37,137 nucleotides of DNA from Coriobacteriaceae bacterium (GTDB lineage Bacteria; Actinomycetota; Coriobacteriia; Coriobacteriales; Atopobiaceae), in the NCBI GenBank assembly GCA_003862195.1, contig QOUO01000018.1, positions 1-37,137 on the forward strand. Direction: 5' to 3'. The translations under genes and the position numbers were made by a program. The notes beneath the pieces were generated by a model that was given only the letters and a program-made list of their open reading frames with translations, was not told where the DNA came from and did not search any database. Each line of letters opens with the position of its first letter. The stretch's first letter is position 1. Positions 1 to 8,142 of the stretch are shown here, in pieces.

Positions 1-536
1 GCTCGCGTCAGCGCGCGCTCCAGGTAGTCCCTTGCGAGTAGCTGCGCGCCCGTGACCTCGAAGCTCAGCATGAAGTCCTCGCGCCAGCCGGCGAGCGTGA
101 GGTCCGTGCCGCGGTACGACACGTAGCGCACGCACTTCTGCCACCCGCCAAGGCAGCCCGCGGGCAGTGCCACCTCGAGCGCGGCAAACTGCACGGAGCG
201 CTCGGTATCCATCACGTCCACGTACGAGCCGACGACAAGCTCGCCAAAGCGCCGCGAGTCCGCAAGCGCGCGCAGGTATCCGGCATCTATAGTGGCGAGC
301 GAGCGCACGTACGGCGCCACGTCGCCGCCCGACTGCTCGAGCAGGTTCCCCAGCGCCTGCGCCACGGTCACGCTGCCGCCCTCCGCCTCGCTTGGCACGA
401 TGCCCGCGAGGTCCACGTAGCTCAGCGTCGCGAGCACGAGCGCGTCGGCCTCCGTGAGCGGCCGCTCGCGCAGGCTCATGTCCCCGCGCCACAAGAGGTA
501 GTCCGTGAGGTTCCCGATTCCGTCGCCAGCTGCCAT
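1..536 (-). CDS. DUF2974 (Mbeg1-like) protein, 3' end cut by the window
   Basis: This minus-strand gene starts at ATG 536, preceded by a GGGGGAGAG-type ribosome binding site, and runs off the left edge, so only about 178 N-terminal codons are visible. The product begins MAAGDGIGNLTDYLLWRGDM. It carries the family pattern TEADALVLATLSYVDLAG near residues 27-44 and, near residues 130-150, SYRGTD followed by GWREDFMLSF. Both are typical of DUF2974 proteins, which have an alpha/beta-hydrolase-like fold with an unproven substrate. The lipase-like GxSxG nucleophile region would lie outside the window. It is downstream of, and on the same strand as, the alcohol dehydrogenase, but two strong inverted repeats separate them, so it is probably a separate transcript. 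The family call is from recognised pattern only. Confidence 0.7.
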   Translation of the reverse strand, partial: MAAGDGIGNLTDYLLWRGDMSLRERPLTEADALVLATLSYVDLAGIVPSEAEGGSVTVAQALGNLLEQSGGDVAPYVRSLATIDAGYLRALADSRRFGELVVGSYVDVMDTERSVQFAALEVALPAGCLGGWQKCVRYVSYRGTDLTLAGWREDFMLSFEVTGAQLLARDYLERALTR

Positions 537-611
537 CTCTCCCCCGTCACTCCTGGCCACCGCGCGCCGCCGCGGTCGGCCGACATCGCCATTGTGGACA
601 TGATACGCGAA

Positions 612-641
612 GGCCCTCCCCCGCCGTGACGAGGGAGGGCC
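612..641 (-). terminator. GC-rich hairpin between the alcohol dehydrogenase and DUF2974 genes
   Basis: Perfect 9-bp arms GGCCCTCCC (612-620) and GGGAGGGCC (633-641) enclose a 12-nt loop. On the minus strand the stem is followed by TTCG, not a long T run, so this is a plausible but imperfect intrinsic terminator. A TATCAT -10-like hexamer (600-605, minus) follows and may serve the DUF2974 gene. Confidence 0.45.
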
Positions 642-655
642 AACGAAGGCGGCAC

Positions 656-701
656 GTTCTTCTCGCCCGCATGGGCATCGCCCGCTTTGGGCGAGAAGAA
701 C
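656..701. repeat. Inverted pair of the dispersed GGGCGAGAAGAAC motif
   Basis: GTTCTTCTCGCCC (656-668) and GGGCGAGAAGAAC (689-701) are exact reverse complements across 20 bp that contain a smaller hairpin. This is the only head-to-head pair of full-length motif copies in the window. It sits about 30 bp downstream of the alcohol dehydrogenase stop codon, where it could act as a factor-assisted terminator. Uptake-sequence pairs in Neisseria and Pasteurellaceae often play that role; the parallel is inference. Confidence 0.75.
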
Positions 702-733
702 ACCGCCTGACTAGGTAAGCTAAGCCGCTCTGG

Positions 734-1894
734 CTAGGCCATGATCTGGCGGAACATGTCCTTCACCTGCTCGGGCGTGGCCTCGCGCGGGTTGCCGGGG
801 TAGCAGGCGTCCGCGAGGGCGTCCTTGGCGAGCTGGTCGAGGTCCTCCTCCACGAGGCCCTTGCAGGTCTTGGGGATGCCCACGTCCTCACCGAGCTTGC
901 GGACCGCGGCGATCGCGGCGTCCGCGGCCTCCTCGTCGGACATGCCCTTGGTGTCGACGCCCATGGCGACGGCGATCTGCGCCTGCTTGTGCGCGGCGAC
1001 CGGCTTGTTGAACTCCATGGAGATCGGGAGCAGCATGGCGCAGGCGACGCCGTGCGGCGTGTCGTAGTGCGCGGAGAGCGTGTGCGCCATGGAGTGGTCG
1101 ATGCCGAGGCCGACGTTGGAGAAGCCCATGCCGGCGACGTACTGGCCGAGCGCCATCTCCTTGCGGCCGGTGCCGGGCTCGCCGGACTTGGCCTCCGCGA
1201 CGGCGTCGCGCAGGTTGTGCGAGATGATCTCGATGGCCTTGTAGTGGAACATGTCGGAGAGCTCCCAGGCGCCCTTGGTGGTGTAGCCCTCGATGGCGTG
1301 CGTGAGCGCGTCCATGCCGGTCGCGGCGGTGAGGCCGACGGGCATGGAGGCCATCATGTCGGGGTCGACGACGGCGACCTCGGGGATGTCGTTGGTGTCG
1401 ACGCAGACGAACTTGCGCTGCTTCTCGGGGTCGGTGATCACGTAGTTGATCGTGACTTCGGCCGCGGTTCCGGCCGTCGTGGGGACGGCGATGGTGAAGA
1501 CGGCGTGCTCCTTGGTGGGGGCCACTCCCTCGAGGGACCTGACGTCCGCGAACTCGGGGTTGTTGGCGATGATGCCGATGGCCTTGGCCGTGTCCATCGC
1601 GGAGCCGCCACCGATGGCGACGATCGCGTTGGCGCCGGAGGCCTTGAACGCCTTGACACCGTCCTGCACGTTCTGGATGGTCGGGTTGGGCTTGACCTCG
1701 TCGTAGAGGTCCCACTTGATGCCGGCCTGGTCGAGCAGGTCGGTGACCTTGTTCGTGACCTTGAACTTGACGAGGTCGGGGTCGGAGCTCACGAAGACGT
1801 GGTCGTACCCGCGGCGGGACAGCTCGCCCGGGATCTCCTTGATCGCACCAGAGCCGTGGTACGAGATGCCGTTGAGGACAAAACGCTCAGCCAT
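734..1894 (-). CDS. fucO: Iron-containing alcohol dehydrogenase, lactaldehyde reductase (FucO) type
   Basis: The 386-residue protein is a group III iron-dependent NAD(P)H alcohol dehydrogenase that closely follows E. coli FucO (about 383 residues) in order and motifs. FucO reduces lactaldehyde to 1,2-propanediol during anaerobic fucose/rhamnose use; related enzymes reduce other short aldehydes. The nucleotide-binding GGGS lies at residues 95-98. The PTTAGTAAEVT block starts near 138. Iron ligands align at D195, H199, H267 and H281, with the same 4- and 14-residue spacings as FucO. Start ATG 1894 is chosen because AAGGAG lies just upstream and the protein then begins at the family N-terminus; a 26-residue upstream extension is not conserved. 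The gene is monocistronic in appearance, with a possible Rex operator upstream. Physiological substrate is not determined by sequence. Confidence 0.88.
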   Translation of the reverse strand: MAERFVLNGISYHGSGAIKEIPGELSRRGYDHVFVSSDPDLVKFKVTNKVTDLLDQAGIKWDLYDEVKPNPTIQNVQDGVKAFKASGANAIVAIGGGSAMDTAKAIGIIANNPEFADVRSLEGVAPTKEHAVFTIAVPTTAGTAAEVTINYVITDPEKQRKFVCVDTNDIPEVAVVDPDMMASMPVGLTAATGMDALTHAIEGYTTKGAWELSDMFHYKAIEIISHNLRDAVAEAKSGEPGTGRKEMALGQYVAGMGFSNVGLGIDHSMAHTLSAHYDTPHGVACAMLLPISMEFNKPVAAHKQAQIAVAMGVDTKGMSDEEAADAAIAAVRKLGEDVGIPKTCKGLVEEDLDQLAKDALADACYPGNPREATPEQVKDMFRQIMA

Positions 1895-2036
1895 GCCATA
1901 CTCCTTCTTGTCGAAGTTTACGTGCCGATGAGGGGCGCCCGCCCCGCGGACGCCAGACCCATTGTTACCCAATACGCCTGGCGCGATTCAGAAAATGACG
2001 CTCTTCTCGCCCAACGGATATCGCGTTGCTGGGGAT

Positions 2037-2054
2037 TTGCGGAAGAATTCGCAA
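2037..2054 (-). promoter_or_regulatory. Candidate Rex-type (NADH-sensing) operator
   Basis: TTGCGGAAGAATTCGCAA is an 18-bp interrupted palindrome about 145 bp upstream of the alcohol dehydrogenase start. It matches 13 of 18 positions of the classical Rex site TTGTGAAATATTTCACAA, keeping the TTG and CAA ends. Rex commonly controls fermentative alcohol dehydrogenases, so context supports it; the match itself is moderate. Confidence 0.35.
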
Positions 2055-2190
2055 GATTGCTAATACGAGCGATCCGGCCTTAGTAGCAAGCGACGCCAGC
2101 TGACTCGCCGTGGCGCATAGCTTGGTCTGGCCACGAAGGCGCATCGGGCCTAGTCGAGCGCACGACGCGGGGCCAACAACAGGAGGCTCC

Positions 2191-2768
2191 GGCACAGAAC
2201 CCAACGTTCCGCGCAGGTCCCGGCGACTGACGTGGGATCTGTTACGAATCGACATGTGGCCCTGGCACAGAACCCACTGCACTTTCTGAATGCTCGCAAA
2301 CTCGAGCGAGAACTGTGCCGAGCTCGCCAAGGCCACGCACAGAACCCGCCCCACCTAACCCGAGGTCGCAAGCAACGCCGGGTTATGTACCATCCGAGCA
2401 CAGCCGAAACCGAGTGCGAAGGGTTCTGTACCACGTTTTGCAAGAATTGAAGGGTTCTGTGTGGCACCGATTTAGTTCAATCACATATAACCAGAGGTAT
2501 AAGACGTGCCTCATTTTTCCCGAGATCGCCGCCTTGGTACAGAACCCCGCAGAGCTGGAGAGCAGTCGTTCCAGGTGGCACAGAACCAAGGGCTTCTTGC
2601 GTGATGGAGCAAGAACCTCTGGGTTCTGTGCCGCCCTGCGCTGCATGGCCGGTACAGAGCCCACCCTTTCTCACATCGCCGTAACGTCACGAGGCTTCTG
2701 TACCAGTGGGCGGCTCGTTATCGCAGCGGGCCGCCTTGGCGCCTACGAACATCGAGGAGTTCTGTACC
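2191..2768 (-). repeat. Palindrome array A (higher-order unit in minus orientation)
   Basis: This gene-free stretch holds complete palindromic units at about 2191-2245, 2264-2319, 2336-2391, 2577-2632 and 2651-2704, each 54-56 bp, with arms GGYACAGAACCC and GGGTTCTGTRCC. Half units with one arm lie at 2421, 2452, 2536 and 2757. The unit 2577-2632 has perfect 11-bp ends and an inner TCTTGC/GCAAGA stem. The order unit, unit, half pair, linker, half, unit, unit recurs with a 313-bp step (2264 to 2577). It mirrors arrays B and C read backwards, so this array points in minus orientation, downstream of the NlpC/P60 gene. It is less GC-rich than the genes. Open frames across it show only repeat-derived residues. 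Confidence 0.85.
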
Positions 2769-2829
2769 GCCCTTGGCGGCCCGAGCCCCTCTGGTTGCCA
2801 CGACCCGCTGGATCGTTTGCGTTCCAGAC

Positions 2830-2860
2830 AAAAAAACGCGCGCCCCAGTTGGGACGCGCG
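2830..2860 (-). terminator. Intrinsic terminator of the NlpC/P60 gene
   Basis: On the minus strand, a stem with arms CGCGCG and GGG/CCC around an AACT loop is followed directly by seven T residues (2830-2836). It lies 37 bp downstream of the NlpC/P60 stop codon and separates that gene from array A. Confidence 0.85.
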
Positions 2861-2896
2861 CTTGATAGTCCATATGAGCGGATTCTGTCTCTGTGG

Positions 2897-4150
2897 CTAG
2901 ACGGGAGAGCCGCACCTGGAGAAGCTGCTCACGGAGCCATAGCCGATGCCCTGGCTCGGGGAGAACGCCTCGATGGTGACGCCACCGCCGATGTAGATGC
3001 CCACGTGACCCGGACGCCAGACCACATCGCCAGGCTGCGCCTGGGAGATGGGCTTGGTGCAGAACGACGCCTGGGAGGCGGAGCTGTGGTTGATGCTGAT
3101 GCCCGCGACCGAGTAGGCATACGACGTCAGGCCAGAGCAGTCGAACGTGCGCGTGGAGGGGCTGCAGGCGGCCCACACGTAGTTGCCGCCGACCATGGAG
3201 GTGGCAGCAGCGATGACGGTGTTGCGCCAGTTGCCAGAGACGGACGTCTTGCTGCCGGAGTTCGAGCTGTTGTTGGAGCTCGAGTTGCCCTTGTTCGAGT
3301 TGGAGCTGGAGTTCGACTTGGAACCACCGTTGGTGGACGTGTTGGTCTTGGTCGAGCTGGAGCTGGAGTTCGTGGTGCTCTTCGAGCTGGAGTTGCTGTT
3401 CGTGTTGGTGCTGGTGCTGCTGGAGTTGGTGCTCGTGGCGCCGTTGTCAGCGGCGATGTAGTTGCCGCCGTTCTGGGCAGCCTTGGCCTGCTGCGCGGCA
3501 GCCTCCTGGCGTGCCTTCTCCTGGGCCGCGGCCTGCTCCTCCTGCAGTGCCTTCTGCACCTCAGAGCTCAGGCTGTTGACGTACTCCTGGGCCTTCTTGG
3601 ACTGCTCGTTCAGAGACTCGCTCTGGGCCTTCTTGTCGGCAACGAGCTTCTCCTGGGAGGCCTTCTGCTTCTCGAGCTGGGACTTCTGGTCGGACAGCTG
3701 GGTCTGCAGGGTCTTGACCTCGTTGATCGCCTGGGTGTCCTTCTCGCTCACCTTGTTGGCGTACGTGATGTTGCTCGTGAGCGTCTCGAAGGAGTCGGAG
3801 CCGAGGAGGATGCTCAGCAGGTCGGTGTCGCCGTCCTTGTAGTTGGCGGCAACGCGCTTGCTCAGCACGGCCTGCTTCTCCTTCAGCTCGGACTGCGTCT
3901 TGGTGATGTCCGAGTTGAGGGAGTCGATCTTGGAGTTGGTCTGGTCGAGCTCGACCTGGGTCTGGTTCAGGTCCTCGGAGGCCTGCTCGGCCTTGGAGTA
4001 CAGGCTATCAAGCTTGGACTGTGCCGTCGCGAGCTCGCTCTTGAGCTCGGAGCTGGACGGAGTCGCTAGCGCGGGAACGGTCGCGCCAGAAAAAACGAGC
4101 GTCGCGGAGAGCGCGGCAGCAATGGCTTTTTGGGCTTTATTATGCTTCAA
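2897..4150 (-). CDS. Secreted coiled-coil NlpC/P60 (C40) peptidoglycan hydrolase
   Basis: The 417-residue protein is predicted to cleave peptidoglycan stem peptides outside the membrane. Start TTG 4150 is chosen because it follows a GAGG site and gives a clean signal peptide: KHNK basic start, hydrophobic core 10-24, cleavage after the ALA at 27-29. Residues about 33-228 form a long Gln/Lys/Glu-rich coiled coil like PcsB/RipC-type hydrolases, which FtsEX regulates in other bacteria. Residues about 238-305 are a low-complexity Ser/Thr/Asn linker. The C-terminal NlpC/P60 domain (about 315-417) keeps the catalytic Cys338 (in TFDCSGL) and His382 (in RPGHVGIYIGG). The third polar residue is probably near E394, where His or Asn is commoner. 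It has its own promoter and terminator. Division role is inference. Confidence 0.88.
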   Translation of the reverse strand: MKHNKAQKAIAAALSATLVFSGATVPALATPSSSELKSELATAQSKLDSLYSKAEQASEDLNQTQVELDQTNSKIDSLNSDITKTQSELKEKQAVLSKRVAANYKDGDTDLLSILLGSDSFETLTSNITYANKVSEKDTQAINEVKTLQTQLSDQKSQLEKQKASQEKLVADKKAQSESLNEQSKKAQEYVNSLSSEVQKALQEEQAAAQEKARQEAAAQQAKAAQNGGNYIAADNGATSTNSSSTSTNTNSNSSSKSTTNSSSSSTKTNTSTNGGSKSNSSSNSNKGNSSSNNSSNSGSKTSVSGNWRNTVIAAATSMVGGNYVWAACSPSTRTFDCSGLTSYAYSVAGISINHSSASQASFCTKPISQAQPGDVVWRPGHVGIYIGGGVTIEAFSPSQGIGYGSVSSFSRCGSPV

Positions 4151-4557
4151 AACCCGCCTCTTTCCTACTTCGTCGTGGACAACATGTCCCGACAATTCTA
4201 GCATCGTACGGACCCAACGGGCCAAATTGCCCCCGTTCGGGCGCCGCCAGGCAGGGCTGTCCCAGATGTCCTTCCCGTGTGCCAGCGGACTTTCTGCAGA
4301 TGGCAAGGGCGTTTTGGCTTCCTAAACGTCCCGTTTGGTCACGTGGCAGAAGTGTGAATTTGCAGAAATCATGGGCAGGTCCTCACGAATCCGCAGCTAA
4401 ACCCTCACGTTACCCTCAAGTAGCGCCACGCGACGCAAACGGGGAGCCCCTCCGCGGGCCGTCCGCAAGGGCGGATCGGCCGGGCGAGAAGGACTCCCCC
4501 ACGCGTCGAGACCGGGCCTCAGCCCGGGCCTTGGGCCACCCACGGCCCGGACCCTGG
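4151..4557. other. Gene-free region between the NlpC/P60 start and gatB end
   Basis: About 400 bp without a supported gene. It holds the NlpC/P60 promoter, an exact AAACG/CGTTT inverted repeat at 4324-4336 of unknown role, and one copy of the dispersed motif at 4482. GC-rich inverted segments at 4524-4550 (CCGGGCC / GGCCCGG) downstream of gatB could be a terminator, but no T run follows. A c-di-AMP riboswitch was looked for in the leader and not recognised. Confidence 0.5.
4195..4225 (-). promoter_or_regulatory. Candidate promoter of the NlpC/P60 gene
   Basis: On the minus strand, TTGGCC (4220-4225) is followed after 19 bp by TAGAAT (4195-4200), with an upstream TGC giving an extended -10. 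It lies about 45 bp before the TTG start. The spacer is slightly long, so the -35 assignment is tentative. Confidence 0.45.
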
Positions 4558-6108
4558 CTACGCCTCCAGGGCCTCGCGCAGCATCTGGTTGAAGAGCTTG
4601 GGGTTGCCCTTGCCCTTGCTCGCCTTCATGCACTGGCCCACCAGGTAGCCCACGACCTTCTTGTTGCCGTCGTGGTACTGGTTCACCTGGTCCTGGCAGC
4701 GCGCGAGCACCTCCTCCACGATGGGCGCGAGGGCCGACGTGTCGCTCACCTGACGCATGCCGCGCTCGTCCACCACGCGCTCCGGGTCGTCGTCCGTGCC
4801 GTCCACGGCCTCGAGCACCTCGCGTGCCTGGGCAAACGTGATCGCGTCCGTGGCGAGGAGCCTCGCGAGCGAGAAGACCTGCTCGGCGGAGACGCCTTCG
4901 TGTCCGGGCAGCAGGTTGACCATCACGTTGGCGACGGTCGCCTGGACCTTTGCCGCGTCCTTCTCGCCCGGCTTGACGAGCGCCACGGCGGACTCGAAGA
5001 GCGCCGCCGTTGCGGGGTCGCCGGCGAGCTGGCGCGCGTCGGCGGGCTTGAGGCCAAAGTCGCGCACGTAGCGGTCGCGCTTCGCGTGCGGCAGCTCCGG
5101 GATGCGGGCGCGGGCCTCGTTGATGAAGTCGTCCGTCAGGTCGAAGGGCGCGAGGTCCGGGTCCGGGAAGAGCCGGTAGTCGTCCTCGGTCTCCTTGACG
5201 CGCATGACCACGGTGCGGTGGTGGCTGGGCTCCCAGTGGCGGGTCTCCTGGTAGATGATGCCGCCCTCCTCCAGCACCTCGGCCTGGCGGCAGATCTCGT
5301 ACTCCAGGGCGTCGTGCAGGCTCTTGAAAGAGTTGATGTTCTTCATCTCGGCCTTGGTGCCCAGGCGGGTCTCGCCGCGGCGGCGCAGGCTGATGTTGCC
5401 GTCGCAGCGCATGGAGCCGCTCTCGAGCGAGCAGTCGCTAATGCCCAGCGTGCGGAACGTCTGCTGCAGGTCCTCCATGAAGAGGCGGGCCTCCTCGGGC
5501 GTGCGCAGGTCGGGCTCCGTCACGAGCTCGATCAGCGGCGTGCCACAGCGGTTGTAGTCGATAAAGGATTCCGACGCGCCGGTGATGCGGCCCTCCGTTC
5601 CGCCGGAGTGGACCATCTTGGCGGCGTCCTCCTCCATGTGGATGCGCAGGATCCTGATGGGCACGGTGTAGGAGCCGTCGGCCGCGCGCTCCACGGGCGT
5701 GCCGTCGCCGGCGGTGGACTCCCACTCCGGGCGCTCCGCGGCGCCCTCGCCCTCCACGGAGAGGTCGAGGTGGCCGTGCATGCAGAACGCGACCGGACCC
5801 TGCGTGGTCTGGAAGTTCTTGGCCATGTCCGGATAGAAGTAGTGCTTGCGGTAGAACATGGAGTGCTTCATGATCTGGCAGTTCGTGGCCAGGCCCGCCA
5901 TCACGATGGACTGGATGGCCTTGCGGTTGGGCACGGGCAGCGCCCCCGGCATGCCCAGGCACACGGGGCACACGTTGGTGTTGGGCGGGTCGTCGTGGGA
6001 GAGGCGGCAGTTGCAGAACATCTTGGTGTCGAGCGTGGTGAGCTCGGTGTGGACCTCCAGGCCGATGACGGCCTCCCAGTCCCTAAGGACCTCCTGGAGC
6101 TTCTTCAC
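4558..6108 (-). CDS. gatB: Aspartyl/glutamyl-tRNA amidotransferase subunit B
   Basis: GatB is the tRNA-binding kinase/transamidase subunit of GatCAB, which converts Glu-tRNA(Gln) and Asp-tRNA(Asn) to the amidated forms. The 516-residue product is slightly longer than the usual 475-500. The N-terminal hallmark EAVIGLEVHTEL (about residues 12-23) is present. The zinc ligand pattern is C32, C34, C47 and C50, followed by LGMPGALP. The C-terminal YqeY-like tail domain is present (CMKASKGKGNP near 490). Start is GTG, sharing one base with the gatA stop (TAGTG), with a near-perfect GGAGGTGA site six bases upstream. It is last in gatC-gatA-gatB. One copy of the dispersed motif encodes PGEKD at about residue 381. 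Confidence 0.95.
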   Translation of the reverse strand: MKKLQEVLRDWEAVIGLEVHTELTTLDTKMFCNCRLSHDDPPNTNVCPVCLGMPGALPVPNRKAIQSIVMAGLATNCQIMKHSMFYRKHYFYPDMAKNFQTTQGPVAFCMHGHLDLSVEGEGAAERPEWESTAGDGTPVERAADGSYTVPIRILRIHMEEDAAKMVHSGGTEGRITGASESFIDYNRCGTPLIELVTEPDLRTPEEARLFMEDLQQTFRTLGISDCSLESGSMRCDGNISLRRRGETRLGTKAEMKNINSFKSLHDALEYEICRQAEVLEEGGIIYQETRHWEPSHHRTVVMRVKETEDDYRLFPDPDLAPFDLTDDFINEARARIPELPHAKRDRYVRDFGLKPADARQLAGDPATAALFESAVALVKPGEKDAAKVQATVANVMVNLLPGHEGVSAEQVFSLARLLATDAITFAQAREVLEAVDGTDDDPERVVDERGMRQVSDTSALAPIVEEVLARCQDQVNQYHDGNKKVVGYLVGQCMKASKGKGNPKLFNQMLREALEA

Positions 6109-7619
6109 TACAGGTCACCTCCCCTTCCGGCAAAGTCGGGCGCGACGGGGGCGCCGCCGCCCAGGCCCAGGCCCTGGTCCACGCCGCGCTCGATGGCACG
6201 GGCAAAGCGCAGCAGCCTGCGGTCGCTAAAGGCGGGGCCCTGCAGCTGCGCGGAGACGGGCATGTGCGATTGCGTCGCGAGGCCCAGCGGGACGGAGATG
6301 CCGCCGTTGCCGCAGATGTTGTTGCTGATGGTGAACATGTCCGAGGCGTACATCTGCGTGGGGTCGCTCACGTCGCCAAAGCGCCACGCCGTGGTGGGCG
6401 CGCTCGGCAGCAGGATGACGTCGCACTTCTGGTACGCGCGGGCGTAGTCCTGCGTGATGAGGGTGCGGACCTGCTGCGCCGGATAGTAGTACTTCTCGTA
6501 CACGCCGCTGGAGAGCAGGTACGCGCCGAGCATCTGGCGGCGCTTGGCCTCCTCGCCAAAGCCGTGCGCGCGGCTGAGCGAGGTCTGCTCGGCCAGCGTC
6601 TGGCAGTCGGGCTCCTGGTAGCCGTAGCGCACGCCGTCAAAGCGCGCGAGGTTGCTGAAGGCCTCGCACGGGGCGATCACGTAGTACGCCGCGATGGCGG
6701 AGGCGATGTTGGGGAGCTCGACCTCGACCACGCGCGCGCCCTGCGACGCGAGCGAGGCCACGGCCGCCGTCAGTGCGTCGCGCACCTCCTGCGAGAGGCC
6801 CTTTGCCTCCATGAGCTGCGGAACCACGCCCACCGTGAGGCCCTCCACGGGATCGTCCAGGTGCTCCAGGAAGTCAACCGCGCAGTTCTGGGACGTGCTG
6901 TCGAGAGGATCGGCCCCCTCGGCCGTGAGGGCGTTCATGGCCAGGGCCACGTCCTCGACCCGGCGGCCAAAGGGCCCCACCTGGTCGAGCGACGAGCCAA
7001 ACGCGACCACGCCGTAGCGGCTGACCGCCCCGTAGGTGGGCTTCATGCCCACGACGCCGCAGAAGCTGGCCGGCTGGCGGATCGACCCGCCCGTGTCCGA
7101 CCCGAGCGCGAGCGTGGCCTCGCCCGCGGCGACCGCTGCGGCGGAACCGCCCGAGGAGCCGCCGGGCACGCGGCCCGTGTCCCACGGGTTGTTGGTGCGG
7201 TGGAACGCGCTGGACTCCGTGGTGCTGCCAAAGGCGAACTCGTCCATGTTGGTCTTGCCCACGGGCGTGGCGCCGGCGTCCAGCAGGCGCTGCACGCACG
7301 TGGCCGTGAACACGGAGTCGTAGTTTGCGAGCATCTTGGACGCGCAGGTCGTGCGCGTGCCTACCAGGTGCATGTTGTCCTTAAAGGCCACGGGCACGCC
7401 GGCCAGGGGGCCGAGCTTCTCGCCCGCCGCGCGGCGCGCGTCCGTGCGCTTGGCCGCTTCGAGCGCCAGGTCCGCGGATACCTGCAGGAAGGCCTGGACG
7501 TCCTTCTCGCGCGAATCTATTGCGTCGAGCGCGGCCTGGGCCACCTCCGTGGCCGTAAAGTCGCCCTGCGCGACGCCCGCGGCGATCTGCGCCGCAGAGA
7601 GTGAGTCGAGGCTAGCCAT
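6108..7619 (-). CDS. gatA: Aspartyl/glutamyl-tRNA amidotransferase subunit A
   Basis: GatA is the glutaminase of GatCAB and feeds ammonia to GatB. The 503-residue protein has the full amidase signature. The catalytic Lys-Ser-Ser triad falls at K80 (PVAFKDN), S155 (GGSSGGSA) and S179 (DTGGSIRQPA), with the same 75- and 24-residue spacings as S. aureus GatA (K79, S154, S178). The ATG overlaps the gatC stop by one base (TGATG), and its own stop overlaps the gatB GTG, so the three genes are translationally coupled. The dispersed motif encodes AGEK near residues 65-68, just before the catalytic lysine region. Confidence 0.96.
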   Translation of the reverse strand: MASLDSLSAAQIAAGVAQGDFTATEVAQAALDAIDSREKDVQAFLQVSADLALEAAKRTDARRAAGEKLGPLAGVPVAFKDNMHLVGTRTTCASKMLANYDSVFTATCVQRLLDAGATPVGKTNMDEFAFGSTTESSAFHRTNNPWDTGRVPGGSSGGSAAAVAAGEATLALGSDTGGSIRQPASFCGVVGMKPTYGAVSRYGVVAFGSSLDQVGPFGRRVEDVALAMNALTAEGADPLDSTSQNCAVDFLEHLDDPVEGLTVGVVPQLMEAKGLSQEVRDALTAAVASLASQGARVVEVELPNIASAIAAYYVIAPCEAFSNLARFDGVRYGYQEPDCQTLAEQTSLSRAHGFGEEAKRRQMLGAYLLSSGVYEKYYYPAQQVRTLITQDYARAYQKCDVILLPSAPTTAWRFGDVSDPTQMYASDMFTISNNICGNGGISVPLGLATQSHMPVSAQLQGPAFSDRRLLRFARAIERGVDQGLGLGGGAPVAPDFAGRGGDL

Positions 7620-7936
7620 CAGAAGTCCTCCTCTGAGTCGCCCAGGATGGAGGGCACGCGGAAGTAGCGGTCGTGCGTGGAGCCGGCGTTGTGGAGCGCG
7701 ACGTCGATGGGCAGCGCGCGGACGGAATCGTCAACCACGTCCTCGCCCATCACGTTGGACAGGTCTCCGATGGGATGGAACGTTGGCTCGACGCCGTCGA
7801 GGTCATAGTGGGTGATTGGTTCGAGAAGATCGACGGCCTCGTTCATGTACGTCGTCATCTGCTCGAGCTCCGAGGGCGTGAGCGCTATGCGCGCGTAGTC
7901 CGCGATCTGCGCCACGTCGTCCTGGGACAGTGCCAT
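7619..7936 (-). CDS. gatC: Aspartyl/glutamyl-tRNA amidotransferase subunit C
   Basis: GatC is the small scaffold that belts GatA to GatB. The 105-residue length and the order of segments are typical: an N-terminal helix (DVAQIADYARIALTPSEL), a central EPITHYDLDGVEPTFHP, and a C-terminal HDRYFRVPSIL. Start ATG 7936 has an AAGGAGG site 6-7 bases upstream. An 11-bp tandem repeat begins immediately 5' of that site, so repeat-number changes would alter the leader. A TATGAT -10-like hexamer lies at 8050-8055 (minus), giving a leader of roughly 100 nt. It is first gene of the gatCAB operon; the MFS gene ends 206 bp upstream on the same strand. Confidence 0.93.
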   Translation of the reverse strand: MALSQDDVAQIADYARIALTPSELEQMTTYMNEAVDLLEPITHYDLDGVEPTFHPIGDLSNVMGEDVVDDSVRALPIDVALHNAGSTHDRYFRVPSILGDSEEDF

Positions 7937-7947
7937 GGCAGCCCTCC

Positions 7948-8002
7948 TTGCGGCTTGCTTGCGGCTTGCTTGCGGCTTGCTTGCGGCTTGCTTGCGGTTG
8001 CA
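7948..8002. repeat. 11-bp tandem repeat in the gatC leader
   Basis: Four exact copies of TTGCGGCTTGC run from 7948 to 7991, followed by one diverged copy (7992-8002) and further decayed TTGCGG/TGCGGTT echoes to about 8045. The first copy reaches the AAG of the gatC ribosome binding site. The unit is not a multiple of three and is non-coding. It resembles a slippage-prone VNTR. Confidence 0.9.
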
Positions 8003-8142
8003 TGCGGTTGGCGTGCGTCGGGCGCACGCTTGCGGTTTGCATGCGACCCATCATACGCAAACGCGGCCCGCGCGGGAGGGCGCGCAGGCGCTCGCGCAAC
8101 CGCACCGTTACGTTGCGGGGCTAGCGGCGGTCGGTACGGACG

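Noticed and set aside
476-703. 75-codon frame on the minus strand before the DUF2974 gene
   Set aside because: It is made largely of the inverted motif pair and hairpin and overlaps the real gene start at 536 in another frame.
4151-4320. c-di-AMP (ydaO-type) riboswitch before the NlpC/P60 gene
   Set aside because: Such riboswitches often precede cell-wall hydrolases in actinobacteria, but I could not find the conserved core segments in this leader.
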